Below are positions 25,432 through 36,480 of a DNA stretch of 64,000 nucleotides, one piece after another. Numbering within the stretch: the first letter of the stretch is position 1; every line of letters begins with the position of its first letter. The translations under genes and the position numbers were made by a program. Under the pieces are notes generated by a model that saw only the letters and a list, made by a program, of their open reading frames with translations, was not told the DNA's origin and made no database searches. Source of the DNA: Kaistia hirudinis (GTDB lineage: Bacteria; Pseudomonadota; Alphaproteobacteria; Rhizobiales; Kaistiaceae); the NCBI RefSeq assembly GCF_014196455.1, contig NZ_JACIDS010000002.1, forward strand, positions 984,640 through 1,048,639, given 5' to 3'.

Positions 25432-26501
25432 AGCGAGAGCGTCCCGGAGAAGACGACGCCTTCGCTCGTCCGCGGTACCAGCGAACCGAGTCGCATCACG
25501 CGCTCGCCCTCCACCTGGAGGCTGGCCGCGACCGAGTCCGCCGCCTCGGCGGCGACGACCACGATCATGCCGACACCGCAATTGAAGGTGCGCAGCATCT
25601 CGCGCGTCTCGACCCCGCCGGTCCGGGCGAGCCAGCCGAAGACCGGCGGCACGACGACCGCGTCGAGATCGATGGCCGCGGCGAGTTCATCGGGCAGAAC
25701 GCGCGGGATATTGTCGATGAAGCCGCCGCCCGTGATGTGAGCCATCGCCTTGACGGCATTGGTCTTTCGGATCGCGGCGAGCATCGGCTTCACATAGATC
25801 CGCGTCGGCTCCAGCAGCGCACGGCCGAGCGTCGCCTCGGGAGCGAACGGGGCAGGCGCGGCGTAGTCGACGCCCGCGAGTTCCACGATCTTCCGCACCA
25901 GCGAGAAGCCGTTCGAATGGACGCCGGAAGAGGCGAGGCCGAGCAGCACGTCGCCGGCCGCGATGTCGGCGCGCGGCAGCAGGCCGGAGCGCTCGACCGC
26001 GCCGACGGCGAAGCCCGCGAGGTCATAGTCGCCGTCGCCATAAAGGCCGGGCATTTCGGCCGTCTCGCCGCCGATCAGCGCGGCGCCGGCGATGCGGCAA
26101 CCTTCGGCGATGCCGGCGACCACGGCCGTCGCCGCGTCCACGTCGAGCTTGCCCGTCGCGAAATAGTCGAGGAAAAACAAGGGCTCGGCGCCCTGCACCA
26201 CAAGATCGTTGACGCACATGGCGACGAGGTCGATGCCGACCGTGTCGTGAATGCCGCTGTCGATCGCGACCTTGAGCTTGGTGCCGACGCCATCATTTGC
26301 CGCGACGAGCAGTGGATCGGAATAGCCAGCGGCCTTCAGATCGAACAGCCCGCCGAACCCGCCGATCTCCGCGTCCGCACCCGGCCGGCGCGTCGCCTTG
26401 ACGAGGGGCTTGATGCGGTCGACGAGCCGGTTGCCGGCATCGATGTCCACGCCGGCATCGGCATAGCGGAGGGCGTTCGGCGCGCGCGTCCTGTCGTTCA
26501 T
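25428..26501 (-). CDS. purM: Phosphoribosylformylglycinamidine cyclo-ligase
   Basis: 357 aa. Forms AIR from FGAM with ATP, fifth step of purine synthesis. Begins with [20 protein letters not shown], followed by [43 protein letters not shown] region ([16 protein letters not shown]) and [16 protein letters not shown], all PurM/AIRS signatures. ATG at 26501 starts MNDRTR; a further ATG at 26537 is possible. Divergent from the AI-2E permease gene, with 132 bp between. Confidence 0.96.
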   Translation of the reverse strand: MNDRTRAPNALRYADAGVDIDAGNRLVDRIKPLVKATRRPGADAEIGGFGGLFDLKAAGYSDPLLVAANDGVGTKLKVAIDSGIHDTVGIDLVAMCVNDLVVQGAEPLFFLDYFATGKLDVDAATAVVAGIAEGCRIAGAALIGGETAEMPGLYGDGDYDLAGFAVGAVERSGLLPRADIAAGDVLLGLASSGVHSNGFSLVRKIVELAGVDYAAPAPFAPEATLGRALLEPTRIYVKPMLAAIRKTNAVKAMAHITGGGFIDNIPRVLPDELAAAIDLDAVVVPPVFGWLARTGGVETREMLRTFNCGVGMIVVVAAEAADSVAASLQVEGERVMRLGSLVPRTSEGVVFSGTLSL

Positions 26502-26633
26502 CGGCTCGTCCCGGTTTCGATGCCGAGGGAGGATCATGCCAGCGGCGCGGCGTCAACCGCAAATCGAGCATTGGCGCCCCGCCGGCCCCGATATTCGTCG
26601 GCTTGACCCGGCTCGCGCACTCGCCCTATCTGG

Positions 26634-27764
26634 ATGACGAGCCTGAACGGCCTCGCCGATCGTAACCCCTGGGGCAGCCGCGCCGTGACCTTGCAGCGAC
26701 AGATCGGTTTCTGGCTCGTGACCCTCGCGGTCTTCCTGATCTTTCTGTTCATGTTCCGCACCGTGCTGCTGCCGTTCATCGCGGGCATGGCGACGGCCTA
26801 TGCGCTCGATCCCGTGGCTGACTGGCTGGAGCGGCTCGGCCTCAGCCGCCTTGCGGCCTCGCTCGTCATTCTCGTCGTGTTCGTGGTCCTGCTCGTGCTG
26901 CTGTTCGTCGTGCTGGTGCCGATCCTTGCGAACCAACTCGTCGCCTTCATCGAGAAGATCCCGACCTATGCGCAGCAGCTGCAGCAGTTCTTCACCTCGT
27001 TCCTGAACACGCGCTTCGGCCAGCTTTTCAGCATCGACGAGGCGCAGCTGAAAGCCTCGATGGGCCAGCTCATGAGCCAGGCGGCGAGCTGGCTGACCAC
27101 GCTGATGCAGCAGATCTGGAGCGGCGGTGCGGCGCTGATCGACGTCGTCTCGCTCCTGGTGGTGACGCCGGTCGTCGCCTTCTATCTGCTGGTCGACTGG
27201 GACCGAATGATCGCGCGTATCGATAGCTGGCTGCCGCGCGACCATGTCGAGACGATCCGCATGATTGCCCGGGATATCGACACAGCGGTGGCCGGCTTCG
27301 TGCGCGGCCAGGGCCTGCTCTGCGTGATCCTCGGCGCGTTCTATGGCTTCGCCCTCGCCATTCTCGGCCTCAATTTCGGCCTGCTGATCGGCTTCGGCGC
27401 CGGCATGCTGAGCTTCATTCCCTATGTCGGCTCGACGGTGGGCTTCGTCGTCGCGGTCGGCGTGGCGCTGGTGCAGTTCTGGCCGGACTGGATCTGGGTT
27501 GCGGTAACGGTGGCGATCTTCGTCACCGGCCAGTTCTTCGAGGGCAACATTCTCCAGCCGCGCCTTGTGGGGCGCTCCGTCGGCCTGCATCCGGTCTGGC
27601 TGATGTTCGGCTTGTTCGCGTTCGGCGTCCTGTTCGGCTTCATCGGCCTGCTGATCGCCGTTCCGGCAACGGCGGCGATCGCGGTGCTGATGCGCTTTGC
27701 GCTCGCCCGCTACCTCACAAGCCCCATCTATCGCGGTGTCGGCACCATAGACGACGATGAATAG
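26634..27764 (+). CDS. AI-2E family transporter (PerM/UPF0118)
   Basis: 376 aa. About eight hydrophobic segments, with the family features PVVAFYLLVDWDRM, GFVRGQGLLCVILGAFYGFA and FIPYVGSTVGF. The family includes TqsA (AI-2 exporter) and Na+/H+ antiporters, so the solute cannot be assigned. Its end overlaps the start of hdaA by 8 bp. The purM / permease / hdaA / ppk order is conserved across Hyphomicrobiales. Confidence 0.9.
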   Translation: MTSLNGLADRNPWGSRAVTLQRQIGFWLVTLAVFLIFLFMFRTVLLPFIAGMATAYALDPVADWLERLGLSRLAASLVILVVFVVLLVLLFVVLVPILANQLVAFIEKIPTYAQQLQQFFTSFLNTRFGQLFSIDEAQLKASMGQLMSQAASWLTTLMQQIWSGGAALIDVVSLLVVTPVVAFYLLVDWDRMIARIDSWLPRDHVETIRMIARDIDTAVAGFVRGQGLLCVILGAFYGFALAILGLNFGLLIGFGAGMLSFIPYVGSTVGFVVAVGVALVQFWPDWIWVAVTVAIFVTGQFFEGNILQPRLVGRSVGLHPVWLMFGLFAFGVLFGFIGLLIAVPATAAIAVLMRFALARYLTSPIYRGVGTIDDDE

Positions 27765-28512
27765 CTCCGAAGCGGGCGGGGAGGGCGACGAGGAGACCGG
27801 AGTGTCCCCGTCGCAAGGCGGCAGCGTCCGCCAGCTCGCCCTCAGCCTGCCGCATAACCCCCAGATGACGCGGGCCGATTTCCTGATCGGCACGGCGAAC
27901 GAGAACGCGGCTGCCCTGATCGACCGCTTCCCGGATTGGCAGAGCCGAATCGTGCTGCTCGTCGGCCCCGCCGGGTCCGGCAAGACGCATCTGGGGCATA
28001 TCTGGAGCGAGGCGGCCGGCGCGGCGCAGATCGCGGCGCGTGACCTTCGGGAACAGGACGTCGAGCCGCTGCTCGCCGGCGGGCGGCTGCTCGTCGAGGA
28101 TGTCGATCGCGGCGTCATCGACGAGCCGGCGATGTTCCACCTGATCAACCGGGCGCGCGAGCGCGGCGCGCATCTGCTGCTGACGAGCCGCCAGCCGCCG
28201 GCGGCGATGGCGCTGGCCCTGCCGGATCTCATCTCGCGCCTTCGCGCCGCGCTGCTGGTGGAACTGCTGCCGCCCGACGACGCGCTGCTCGAGCGCGTCC
28301 TGGTCAAGCTGTTCGCCGACCGCCAGCTCCGCGTCGATCCGGCGCTCGCGACCTATATCGTGCGCCGCATCGAACGCTCGCTGGAGGCGGCCAACCATGT
28401 CGTGGCCGCGCTCGACGAGGCCGCGCTCGCCGCCGGTCGGCCGGTCACGCGCCAGCTTGCGGCGGAGGTGCTCGACCGCGACTTCGGCAACGAGCCCGAA
28501 CTGCCTTTCTGA
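27757..28512 (+). CDS. hdaA: DnaA-related replication regulator HdaA (Hda-like)
   Basis: 251 aa. The beta-clamp-binding peptide QLALSLPH lies at 26-33, followed by a DnaA-type AAA+ domain with Walker A GPAGSGKTH at 70-78 and Walker B-like LLVEDVDR. The DNA-binding domain IV of DnaA is absent. Such proteins couple to the DNA-loaded sliding clamp and stimulate ATP hydrolysis by DnaA to prevent re-initiation (RIDA). Length fits Caulobacter HdaA. Translationally coupled to the permease gene upstream; ppk follows after 85 bp. Confidence 0.92.
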   Translation: MNSSEAGGEGDEETGVSPSQGGSVRQLALSLPHNPQMTRADFLIGTANENAAALIDRFPDWQSRIVLLVGPAGSGKTHLGHIWSEAAGAAQIAARDLREQDVEPLLAGGRLLVEDVDRGVIDEPAMFHLINRARERGAHLLLTSRQPPAAMALALPDLISRLRAALLVELLPPDDALLERVLVKLFADRQLRVDPALATYIVRRIERSLEAANHVVAALDEAALAAGRPVTRQLAAEVLDRDFGNEPELPF

Positions 28513-28539
28513 GCGATCGTGAGACGGCTTTGCCGAGCC

Positions 28540-28555
28540 ATGACGAAATCGTCAT
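28540..28555. promoter_or_regulatory. Palindrome ATGACGA-AA-TCGTCAT in the ppk promoter region
   Basis: Seven-bp perfect arms with a 2-bp spacer, about 43 nt before the ppk ATG. A regulator site is possible. It is an inverted repeat, whereas the alphaproteobacterial PHO box is a direct repeat of CTGTCAT, so I do not call it a PHO box. Confidence 0.4.
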
Positions 28556-28597
28556 ATTGGCGCGGTATAGCAGGCGCGTACCGAGGGGAAGGACACG

Positions 28598-30793
28598 ATG
28601 GACCAGACCAATCCGGATGCCCAGGCGGCCCTCGAGGCCCTGAGCGCCACGCAGGCCGACGCTGAGCGCTTGCGGCACAGCCCCGAGCGCTTCGTCAATC
28701 GCGAGCTCTCCTGGCTTCAGTTCAACCGACGCGTCCTCGAGGAATCGGGCAATCCGAACCATCCGCTGCTCGAGCGGCTGCGTTTCCTGTCGATTTCCGC
28801 GAACAATCTCGACGAGTTCTTCATGGTCCGCGTCGCGGGCCTGCGCGGGCAGCAGCTCGAAGGCGTCGGGCCGAACAGCGATGACGGCCTGACCCCGAGC
28901 GAACAGCTGATGCGCATTGGCGAGGCGGTCTCGATCCTGGCGAGCGACCAGCAGCAGCGCTGGGTCCAGCTTCGCGCCGAGCTGGCCTCGGTCGGAATCA
29001 TGGCCGTCGATGTCAGCGAGCTGACCGACGCCGACAAGTCCTATCTCGAGGCCTATTTCCTCGATTCGGTGTTTCCGATCCTGACGCCGCTCGCCATCGA
29101 CCCGGCGCACCCGTTCCCGTTCATTCCGAATCTCGGCTTCTCGCTCGCGCTGCAGCTCGTGCGGCCGGCGACGGGCGCGCGCATGACGGCGCTGATGCGC
29201 ATCCCGATGACGATCGACCGCTTCATCCGCCTTCCGGACTCGGCGCCGGGCGTCGATCGTTTCATCAGCCTCGAGCAGCTCGTGTCGCTGTTCACCGGGC
29301 GGCTGTTCCCCGGCTATGTCGTCGAAGGGCAGGGCGCCTTCCGCGTCATCCGCGATTCCGAGCTCGAGGTCGAGGAAGAGGCGGAGGATCTCGTCCGCTT
29401 CTTCGAGACGGCCATCAAGCGCCGGCGCCGCGGGTCTGTGATCCGCCTGGAGATCGAGGCCGCGACGCCCGAATCGCTTCGCAACTTCGTGGCTGGCGCG
29501 CTCGCCGTGCTGCCGGACGAGATCTTCCTCGTCGAAGGCATGCTGGCGCTCAACGACCTTTCGCAACTGGTGGGGATTGATCGGCCGAACCTCAAGTTCC
29601 CGCCGTATCAGGCCCGATTTCCCGAACGCATAAGGGAGCATGGCGGCGACTGTTTCGCCGCGATCCGCCAGAAGGACCTGATCGTCCACCATCCCTACGA
29701 ATCGTTCGACGTCGTGGTGCAGTATCTGCGCCAGGCCGCGCTCGACCCCGATGTCGTCGCGATCAAGCAGACGCTCTACCGCACCTCGAAGAACTCGCCG
29801 ATCGTGCAGGCGCTGGCCGAGGCCGCCGAGGCCGGCAAGTCCGTCACGGCGCTGGTCGAACTCAAGGCCCGCTTCGACGAAGAGGCGAACATCAAGTGGG
29901 CGCGCGATCTGGAACGCGCCGGCGTGCAGGTCGTCTATGGCTTCATCGAGCTCAAGACGCACGCCAAGCTCTCGCTGGTCGTGCGTCGCGAGGGTGGGGC
30001 GCTCCGGAGTTATGTGCATATCGGGACGGGCAATTATCACCCGATCACCGCCCGCATCTACACGGACCTGTCCTTTTTCTCCGACGATCCGGTCATCGCC
30101 CGCGATGTCGCGCGGATCTTCAACTACATCACCGGCTATGCCGAGCCGGTCGAGATGGAAGCGCTCTCCACCTCGCCGCATTTCCTGCGCAAGCGCATTC
30201 TCGACCTGATCTATGCCGAGATCGAGCATGTGAAGGCCGGGCGGCCGGGCGCGATCTGGATGAAGATGAACTCGCTCGTCGATCCGCAGATCATCGACGC
30301 GCTCTATGACGCGAGCCGGGCCGGCGTCGAGATCGATCTTATCGTGCGCGGCATATGCTGCCTGCGGCCCGGCGTTCCCGGACTTTCCGACCGGATCCGC
30401 GCCAAGTCGATCGTCGGCCGCTTCCTGGAGCACGCACGGATCCTGTGCTTCGGCAACGGCCACGGCTTGCCCTCGCCGGAAGCGATTGTCTATATCGGTT
30501 CAGCAGACATGATGCCTCGCAATCTGGATCGCCGCGTGGAGGCGATGATCCCGATGCAGAACGCGACGGTGCACGAGCAGGTGCTGGACCAGATCATGGT
30601 CGCCAATCTGAAGGACAACCAGCAGAGCTGGGAGATTCTTTCGGACGGCACCTCGCGGCGCATCCACCCGAAGAAGGGCGAGCAGCCCTTCAACGCCCAT
30701 CAGTATTTCATGACCAACCCGAGTCTCTCCGGACGTGGAAAATCGCTCAAGACCAGCTCGCCGCGCTCGATCGGGAACCGTGCCAAGCACTGA
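28598..30793 (+). CDS. ppk: Polyphosphate kinase 1
   Basis: 731 aa. Reversible synthesis of inorganic polyphosphate from ATP. Recognised by [20 protein letters not shown] at the N-terminus, [18 protein letters not shown] and [16 protein letters not shown] with the autophosphorylated His at about 455, then [15 protein letters not shown] and the second PLD-like histidine region. Strong ribosome-binding site GAGGGGAAGG. ppx follows with overlap, so synthesis and breakdown of polyphosphate are encoded together. Confidence 0.97.
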   Translation: MDQTNPDAQAALEALSATQADAERLRHSPERFVNRELSWLQFNRRVLEESGNPNHPLLERLRFLSISANNLDEFFMVRVAGLRGQQLEGVGPNSDDGLTPSEQLMRIGEAVSILASDQQQRWVQLRAELASVGIMAVDVSELTDADKSYLEAYFLDSVFPILTPLAIDPAHPFPFIPNLGFSLALQLVRPATGARMTALMRIPMTIDRFIRLPDSAPGVDRFISLEQLVSLFTGRLFPGYVVEGQGAFRVIRDSELEVEEEAEDLVRFFETAIKRRRRGSVIRLEIEAATPESLRNFVAGALAVLPDEIFLVEGMLALNDLSQLVGIDRPNLKFPPYQARFPERIREHGGDCFAAIRQKDLIVHHPYESFDVVVQYLRQAALDPDVVAIKQTLYRTSKNSPIVQALAEAAEAGKSVTALVELKARFDEEANIKWARDLERAGVQVVYGFIELKTHAKLSLVVRREGGALRSYVHIGTGNYHPITARIYTDLSFFSDDPVIARDVARIFNYITGYAEPVEMEALSTSPHFLRKRILDLIYAEIEHVKAGRPGAIWMKMNSLVDPQIIDALYDASRAGVEIDLIVRGICCLRPGVPGLSDRIRAKSIVGRFLEHARILCFGNGHGLPSPEAIVYIGSADMMPRNLDRRVEAMIPMQNATVHEQVLDQIMVANLKDNQQSWEILSDGTSRRIHPKKGEQPFNAHQYFMTNPSLSGRGKSLKTSSPRSIGNRAKH

Positions 30794-32324
30794 GCGCGCA
30801 GCCCCTGTGACGGCGACCGGCGAGTTCGCCCCCGGTCGTCTCGATGGCAACGGCCCCATCGCGATCATCGATGTCGGTTCGAACTCGGTTCGCCTCGTCG
30901 TATACGAGCGGCTGAGCCGCTCGCCGATGCCGTTGTTCAACGAGAAGGAACTGGCGGGTCTCGGCCGCGGCATCGCCGCGACTGGGCGGCTGAACGACGA
31001 TGCGGTCGCGGCCTCGCTCGCGGCGGTCCGCCGTTTCATGGGCCTGTGCGAGCAGATGGGCGTCAAGTCGCTGCATGTGCTGGCGACGGCGGCCTCGCGC
31101 GAGGCCTCGAACGGGCCCGCCTTCCTCGCCGAGATCGAGCGGATCACCGGCGTCGAGGTTTCGCTGCTGTCGGGCCGTGAAGAGGCGCGCCTCTCGGCGA
31201 TGGGCGTTCTCTCCGGCATCCACAATCCGAACGGCATCGCCGGCGACCTCGGTGGCGGCAGCCTCGAGGTGGTCGATGTCAGGGGCAACGAGATCGGCGA
31301 CGGCGAGACTTTCCCGCTCGGCGGCCTGCGGCTCGAGGAAAGTTCCGAAAAGACGCTGAAGAAGGCCGAGAAGATCGCCGCGGAGGCGCTGTCCTCCTCC
31401 AAGGTGCTGCCGACCGGCGCCGGCCGGCCCTTCTATGCGATCGGCGGCACCTGGCGCTCGCTGGCGCGGCTGCATATGCGCCAGAAGGCCTATCCGCTGC
31501 ACATCATGCATGAATATGCGATGCCGGCGGACGAGGCGCTGGAGTTCTGCCGCATGGTTGCGCGGCGCGACGCCGATTCGCTCGATTCGATCGAGGCGGT
31601 GTCGAAGAATCGCCGTGTCCTGCTGCCCTATGGCGCCGTGGTGCTGGAGCAGGTGATCCGTGCCATGCGGCCTTCGCAGATCATCATCTCGGCGCTCGGC
31701 GTGCGCGAGGGGCTGCTGTACGACCTGCTTGATCCGGCCGAACGGGCGAGCGATCCGCTGATTTCCGCTTCGTCCGAGCTCGCCTTGCTGCGCTCCCGCT
31801 CGCCGGGACACGCCAACGAGCTCGGCCCGTGGACGGCCGAGGCCATGGCGGCGCTCGGTCTGGACGAGACGGAAGAGGAGGCGCGGCTGCGCATCGCCGC
31901 CTGCCTTCTGGCGGATATCGGCTGGCGCGGTCATCCGGATTATCGCGGCGAGCAGAGCCTGAACCTGATCGCCCATGGCGCCTTCGTCGGCATCGACCAT
32001 CCCGGCCGGGCCTATCTGGCGCTCGCGAACTACTATCGGCACGAGGGTCTCGTCGACGAGCATCTCTCCTCGCGCATCCGGGAACTCGCATCGACGCGGC
32101 TGATGGAACGGGCGCGGGCGCTCGGCGCCGCTTTGCGCGTCGCCTATCTCGTCTCGGGCGCCATGGCCGGGGTGATCCCGCGGACGCGGATCGAGGCGCG
32201 CGGCGACCAGCTCGCGCTGGTGCTGCCGCCGGATCGGGAGATGCTCGCCGGCAGCCGTCTCGGCCGCCGGATCGCGCAGCTCGCCAAGATCGCCGGCATG
32301 CGGCCGGCAATCATCATCGAATAG
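30735..32324 (+). CDS. ppx: Exopolyphosphatase (Ppx/GppA family)
   Basis: 529 aa. Processive removal of phosphate from polyphosphate, or pppGpp hydrolysis. The ASKHA fold shows [17 protein letters not shown] (phosphate 1), [23 protein letters not shown] (phosphate 2) and a C-terminal HD-like helical domain. The 5' end overlaps ppk: ATG at 30735 lies inside ppk, and GTG at 30780 is a plausible shorter start. Convergent with rnd; only 12 bp separate the stops. Confidence 0.94.
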   Translation: MENRSRPARRARSGTVPSTERAAPVTATGEFAPGRLDGNGPIAIIDVGSNSVRLVVYERLSRSPMPLFNEKELAGLGRGIAATGRLNDDAVAASLAAVRRFMGLCEQMGVKSLHVLATAASREASNGPAFLAEIERITGVEVSLLSGREEARLSAMGVLSGIHNPNGIAGDLGGGSLEVVDVRGNEIGDGETFPLGGLRLEESSEKTLKKAEKIAAEALSSSKVLPTGAGRPFYAIGGTWRSLARLHMRQKAYPLHIMHEYAMPADEALEFCRMVARRDADSLDSIEAVSKNRRVLLPYGAVVLEQVIRAMRPSQIIISALGVREGLLYDLLDPAERASDPLISASSELALLRSRSPGHANELGPWTAEAMAALGLDETEEEARLRIAACLLADIGWRGHPDYRGEQSLNLIAHGAFVGIDHPGRAYLALANYYRHEGLVDEHLSSRIRELASTRLMERARALGAALRVAYLVSGAMAGVIPRTRIEARGDQLALVLPPDREMLAGSRLGRRIAQLAKIAGMRPAIIIE

Positions 32325-32336
32325 CGTCGCTTCGGG

Positions 32337-33497
32337 TCAGGCGCGGCCGTTGTCGATCAGCGTGACGCGCCGGCCTTCGAGGCGCAGCGCAATCGCGCCG
32401 CGCTTGAGCTTCAGCGCATTGTCGCCGAACAGCTCGCGGCGCCAGCCGGCGAGCGGCGGCACGTCCGCATTGTCGTCATTGGCGATCGCCTCGAGCTCGT
32501 CGACCGTCGCGATCACCCGCGCTGCGACGCCGTGCTCTTCGCTGGTCATCTTGAGCAGTACCTTGAGCAGATCCACCGCAGCGCCATTGTTGTCGGCGGT
32601 CGAGCGGGTTTTCGGCACGCGGGGGAGCTTGTCCTTCGGGATCGCGGCGGCCTTCTGCACCATGGCGAGGATCTCCTCGCCGACGCGCGAGCGCTCGAAA
32701 CCCTTGGGAATGCTGCGCAGGCGACCGAGCGCTTCGGCGGTCGTCGGATGCTGCTCGGCGATCTCGTAGATCGCATCGTCCTTGATCACGCGGCCGCGCG
32801 GCACGTCGCGGGCCTGCGCCTCGCGCTCGCGCCAGGCGGCGAGTTCCTGCAGCACGGCGAGCTGGAGCGGCTTCTTGATGCGAAGCTTGAGCCGCTTCCA
32901 GGCCTGCTCGGGCTCGACCTGATAGGTATCGACCGAGGTGAGAACCGCCATCTCCTCGCTCACCCACTCGCTTCGCTGCTGGCGGTCCAGCTTGTCGCGG
33001 AGCGACTTGTAGACGTCGCGCAGATGCGTGACGTCTGCGAGGGCATAGTCGATCTGGTGCGCCGAGAGCGGGCGATGGCTCCAGTCGGTGAAGCGCGAGG
33101 TCTTGTCGATCGAATGGCCGGTGATGCGGCTGACCAGCTGGTCGTAGCTGATCGATTCGCCGAAGCCGCACACCATGGCGGCGACCTGCGTGTCGAAGAT
33201 CGGATGCGGCAGGATCCCGCCGAGATGCCAGACGATCTCGATGTCCTGGCGCGCGGCGTGGAAGACCTTCATCACCTTTTCATCGGCCATGAGCGCGAAG
33301 ACGGGTGCGAGGTCGAGGCCAGGCGCCTCGGCATCGATGATGACGGCTTCGTCTTCGCTCGCGATCTGGATGATGCAGAGCTTCGGCCAGTAGGTCGTTT
33401 CGCGCATGAATTCCGTGTCGACTGTGACGTAGGAATGGGTGGCGAAACGTTGGCAGGCGGCGGCGAGGTCTTCGGTCGAGACGATCAGATTTGACAT
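32337..33497 (-). CDS. rnd: Ribonuclease D
   Basis: 386 aa 3'-5' exoribonuclease acting in tRNA 3' maturation. DEDDy exonuclease motifs: VDTEFMRETTYWPKLCIIQI (Asp/Glu), VFHAARQDIEIVWH (Asp), and DVTHLRDVY (Asp and Tyr). One HRDC domain follows (AWRERE..RDVPRGRVIKDD). The C-terminus ends with a shorter second domain. Start at 33497 gives MSNLIVSTEDLAAAC; an earlier in-frame start adds 17 residues without support. Confidence 0.95.
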   Translation of the reverse strand: MSNLIVSTEDLAAACQRFATHSYVTVDTEFMRETTYWPKLCIIQIASEDEAVIIDAEAPGLDLAPVFALMADEKVMKVFHAARQDIEIVWHLGGILPHPIFDTQVAAMVCGFGESISYDQLVSRITGHSIDKTSRFTDWSHRPLSAHQIDYALADVTHLRDVYKSLRDKLDRQQRSEWVSEEMAVLTSVDTYQVEPEQAWKRLKLRIKKPLQLAVLQELAAWREREAQARDVPRGRVIKDDAIYEIAEQHPTTAEALGRLRSIPKGFERSRVGEEILAMVQKAAAIPKDKLPRVPKTRSTADNNGAAVDLLKVLLKMTSEEHGVAARVIATVDELEAIANDDNADVPPLAGWRRELFGDNALKLKRGAIALRLEGRRVTLIDNGRA

Positions 33498-33912
33498 GGC
33501 CTGTTCTAATAGCGCAGCGAAATGCGCTTGTCGCGCGCATGTCGGCAAAAGGAAAGCCCAGGCTCCGGCGAAGGCCCGCGGGAACTCTCCTGCGTGGCAT
33601 CGACTACGGGCCTGGGCGATCTCTGACCCCTGGCTTGGCGGCGCCGGCGCCGCCTGCCTGAGCCCGCCGGTCCGGAGTACATCCGTCCTGAACCGGCGTT
33701 GGAGCGCCGCCGTCTGACCGGCACGCTTCCTGCTCTTGCGGGATGAACCCTAGATGGGGTGCTGCTTGCGGAATGCAAGGGGCATCGGAGGCGAAGCGCC
33801 GCGGCAGCGCACTGTGACCGCCTTCATAGGATGCAGACGCGGGATGCGGCATCTCTCGGTCGTGGAGCGCCACGGGGACAGGCGTTCCGAACCCATCATT
33901 CGGTGCAATCCA
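33498..33912. other. 415-bp intergenic region with strong hairpins
   Basis: Divergent region between rnd and the Popeye-like gene. GCCCAGGC at 33556-33563 pairs with GCCTGGGC at 33610-33617, closing a ~62-nt structure that contains further complementary GC-rich segments. GGCGGCGCC/GGCGCCGCC at 33637-33654 is an 18-bp perfect palindrome. Reading frames on both strands here are not protein-like. A structured RNA on either strand is possible, but I cannot match it to a known family by eye. Confidence 0.4.
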
Positions 33913-34599
33913 ATGTCGACGCTCGAAATCGTAGCGAACAGCCTCGTCCATGTGGCGGCGCTTCTCTCCGTCGCGGCCATGTTCTTCAAGAGCCAGTTGC
34001 TCCTGCGCGTCTTCCTGCTCGCGGGAACGGTCCTGAATGCCGTCTACTTCTTCGCGGTGCCGCCGGAGGTGCTGTGGGGCCCGGTCTTCTGGAGCGTCGT
34101 GATGTTTGGCGTCAACGGCGTCATGATCGCGCTCCTCCTGCTCGATCGCTCGGTGTTCGGGCTCAATGCGGACGAGATCGAGCTCTACCGCAGCTTCTCC
34201 TTCTTCTCTCCTGGCGAGTATCGCCGCCTGATGCGCATCGCGCGCTGGCATACGGCCGAGGCAACGGAGCTTCTGACCTGGCGCAATGCGCCGGTGACGC
34301 AGCTTTCCTATGTCATCTCCGGCGAGATCAGCATCTCCAAGGATGGCGTGCGCTTCACGGTGCCGGCGGGAACGTTCATTGGTGAAGTCGCGCTGCTGCG
34401 CGGCACGCTCGCCTCAGCGACCGTGACAGTCGCTCCCGGCGCCCGCTATGTCTCGTGGGACCGCGAAGCGCTGTCCGCGCTGATGGCGCGGCGGCCGGCG
34501 ATCGGCATCGCGCTCGGCGCGCTGCTCAATGCCGATCTCGCCGGCAAGGTGGCGGCCGAAGCGCCGCGCAGGGCACCGGGCGCGCTGGCGCTTGCTTGA
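33913..34599 (+). CDS. Popeye-like membrane protein with cyclic-nucleotide-binding domain
   Basis: 228 aa. Three hydrophobic helices in the first ~85 residues (MSTLEIVANSLVHVAALLSV; LLRVFLLAGTVLNAVYFFAV; FWSVVMFGVNGVMIALLLL), then LYRSFSFFSPGEYRRLMRIA and a cyclic-nucleotide-binding-type beta-roll (VTQLSYVISGEISISKDGVR; GTFIGEVALLRGTLASATVT). This layout, membrane helices followed by a cNMP-like domain, matches bacterial relatives of eukaryotic Popeye proteins. Ligand binding is unproven: the phosphate-binding cassette is GEVALLRG and not the usual GE(L/I)ALxxxxxR(S/T)A. Start at 33913 is chosen because the membrane domain begins there. Confidence 0.78.
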   Translation: MSTLEIVANSLVHVAALLSVAAMFFKSQLLLRVFLLAGTVLNAVYFFAVPPEVLWGPVFWSVVMFGVNGVMIALLLLDRSVFGLNADEIELYRSFSFFSPGEYRRLMRIARWHTAEATELLTWRNAPVTQLSYVISGEISISKDGVRFTVPAGTFIGEVALLRGTLASATVTVAPGARYVSWDREALSALMARRPAIGIALGALLNADLAGKVAAEAPRRAPGALALA

Positions 34600-34698
34600 C
34601 AAGGGATGTCACGCGTGCGCTTTTCCGCGCGCGCGGCCGGCGGTCGCGCCAGGAACCGCAAGGAACCTGGAACACCCGAGAATCCGGCGGATCCGACC

Positions 34699-36480
34699 AT
34701 GCATCGCTATCGCACTCACACCTGCGGCCAGCTCCGCGACTCTCACGCGGGCGAAACCGTCCGCCTGTCGGGTTGGGTGCATCGCGTCCGCGATCATGGC
34801 GGCGTTCTGTTCATCGACCTGCGCGACCATTACGGCATCACCCAGGTCGTCGCCGACCCGGATTCGCCCGCCTTCAAGACGGCCGAAGAGCTGCGCGCCG
34901 AGTGGTGCATCAAGATCGACGGCGTCGTGAAGCGCCGCACGCCGGAGACGATCAACGCCAACCTCGCCACTGGCGCGGTCGAGGTCTTCGCCGAGGGGAT
35001 CGAGGTTCTCGGTGCCGCCAAGGAACTGCCGCTCCCCGTCTTCGGCGAGCCGGACTATCCCGAGGATACGCGCCTCAAATACCGCTTCCTGGACCTGCGC
35101 CGTGAGAGCCTGCACGCCAACATCGTCAAGCGGTCGCAGATCATCACGGCCATGCGCCGCGGCATGGGCGATGCCGGCTTCACGGAATATACGACGCCGA
35201 TCCTGACGGCCTCGTCGCCGGAAGGCGCGCGCGACTTCCTCGTGCCGAGCCGCATCCATCCCGGCAAGTTTTTCGCCCTGCCGCAGGCGCCGCAGCAGTA
35301 CAAGCAGCTCCTGATGGTCGCGGGCTTTGACCGTTATTTCCAGGTCGCGCCGTGCTTCCGCGACGAGGATCCGCGCGCCGATCGCCTGCCGGGCGAATTC
35401 TACCAGCTCGACCTCGAGATGAGCTTCGTCACGCAGGAAGACGTCTGGGCGACGATGACGCCGATCATGACGTCCGTCTTCGAGCAGTTCGCTGACGGCA
35501 AGCCGGTCACCAAGGATTGGCCGCGCATTCCCTATGACACGGCGATCCGCAAATACGGCTCCGACAAGCCGGATCTGCGCAACCCGATCGAGATGCAGGC
35601 CGTGACCGAGCATTTCGCCGGCTCCGGCTTCAAGGTGTTCGCGCGCATGATCGAGGCCGATCCGAAGGCCGAAGTCTGGGCGATCCCGGCCAAGGGCGGC
35701 GGCTCGCGGGCCTTCTGCGACCGCATGAACGGCTGGGCGCAGCAGCAGGGCCAACCGGGCCTCGGCTATATCTTCTGGCGCACCGAGGCTGGTGCATTGG
35801 AAGGGGCCGGCCCCGTCGCCAAGAACATCGGTGAGGAGCGCACCGACGCGATCCGCACGCAGCTCGGCCTCGGCGAGGGCGACGCCGTCTTCTTCGTCGC
35901 GGGCGATCCGAGGAAGTTCTACAAGTTCGCCGGCGAGGCGCGCACGCGCGTCGGCACCGATCTGAACCTCGTCGACACCGAGCGCTATGAGCTGTGCTGG
36001 ATTGTCGATTTCCCGCTCTATGAATGGGACGAGGAAACGAAGGCGCTCGACTTCGCGCATAATCCCTTCTCGATGCCGCAGGGCGGTCTCGAGGCGCTGA
36101 CGACGCAGGATCCGCTGACCATCAAGGCGTTCCAGTACGACGCGGTGTGCAACGGCTTCGAGATCGCGTCGGGCTCGATCCGTAACCAGTCGCCGGAGAC
36201 GATGGTCAAGGCGTTCGAACTGGTCGGTCTCAGCCGTGCCGATGTCGAGGAGCGCTTCGGCGGCCTCTATCGCGCCTTCCAGTATGGCGCTCCGCCGCAT
36301 GGCGGCGCCGCCTTCGGTATCGATCGCGTCGTCATGCTGCTCTGCGGCGCGCAGAACCTGCGCGAGATCACGCTGTTCCCGATGAACCAGCAGGCGCAGG
36401 ATCTCTTGATGGGCGCGCCGAACGATCCGACGACCAAGCAGCTGCGCGAACTGCACATCCGCCTGAACCTGCCGAACTGA
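34699..36480 (+). CDS. aspS: Aspartyl-tRNA synthetase (probably non-discriminating)
   Basis: 593 aa bacterial-type AspRS. N-terminal OB fold [20 protein letters not shown] with [20 protein letters not shown]; class II motif 2 [24 protein letters not shown] insertion domain in the middle; motif 3 [15 protein letters not shown]. Many alphaproteobacteria lack AsnRS and use this enzyme with GatCAB to make both Asp- and Asn-tRNA; whether that holds here cannot be told from the window. Start at 34699 (MHRYRTH); earlier in-frame codons give no conserved sequence. Ends in a strong terminator. Confidence 0.97.
   Translation: MHRYRTHTCGQLRDSHAGETVRLSGWVHRVRDHGGVLFIDLRDHYGITQVVADPDSPAFKTAEELRAEWCIKIDGVVKRRTPETINANLATGAVEVFAEGIEVLGAAKELPLPVFGEPDYPEDTRLKYRFLDLRRESLHANIVKRSQIITAMRRGMGDAGFTEYTTPILTASSPEGARDFLVPSRIHPGKFFALPQAPQQYKQLLMVAGFDRYFQVAPCFRDEDPRADRLPGEFYQLDLEMSFVTQEDVWATMTPIMTSVFEQFADGKPVTKDWPRIPYDTAIRKYGSDKPDLRNPIEMQAVTEHFAGSGFKVFARMIEADPKAEVWAIPAKGGGSRAFCDRMNGWAQQQGQPGLGYIFWRTEAGALEGAGPVAKNIGEERTDAIRTQLGLGEGDAVFFVAGDPRKFYKFAGEARTRVGTDLNLVDTERYELCWIVDFPLYEWDEETKALDFAHNPFSMPQGGLEALTTQDPLTIKAFQYDAVCNGFEIASGSIRNQSPETMVKAFELVGLSRADVEERFGGLYRAFQYGAPPHGGAAFGIDRVVMLLCGAQNLREITLFPMNQQAQDLLMGAPNDPTTKQLRELHIRLNLPN

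Noticed and set aside
28540..28555. PHO box upstream of ppk
   Set aside because: The element is an inverted repeat of ATGACGA, not the direct repeat of CTGTCAT expected of the alphaproteobacterial PHO box.
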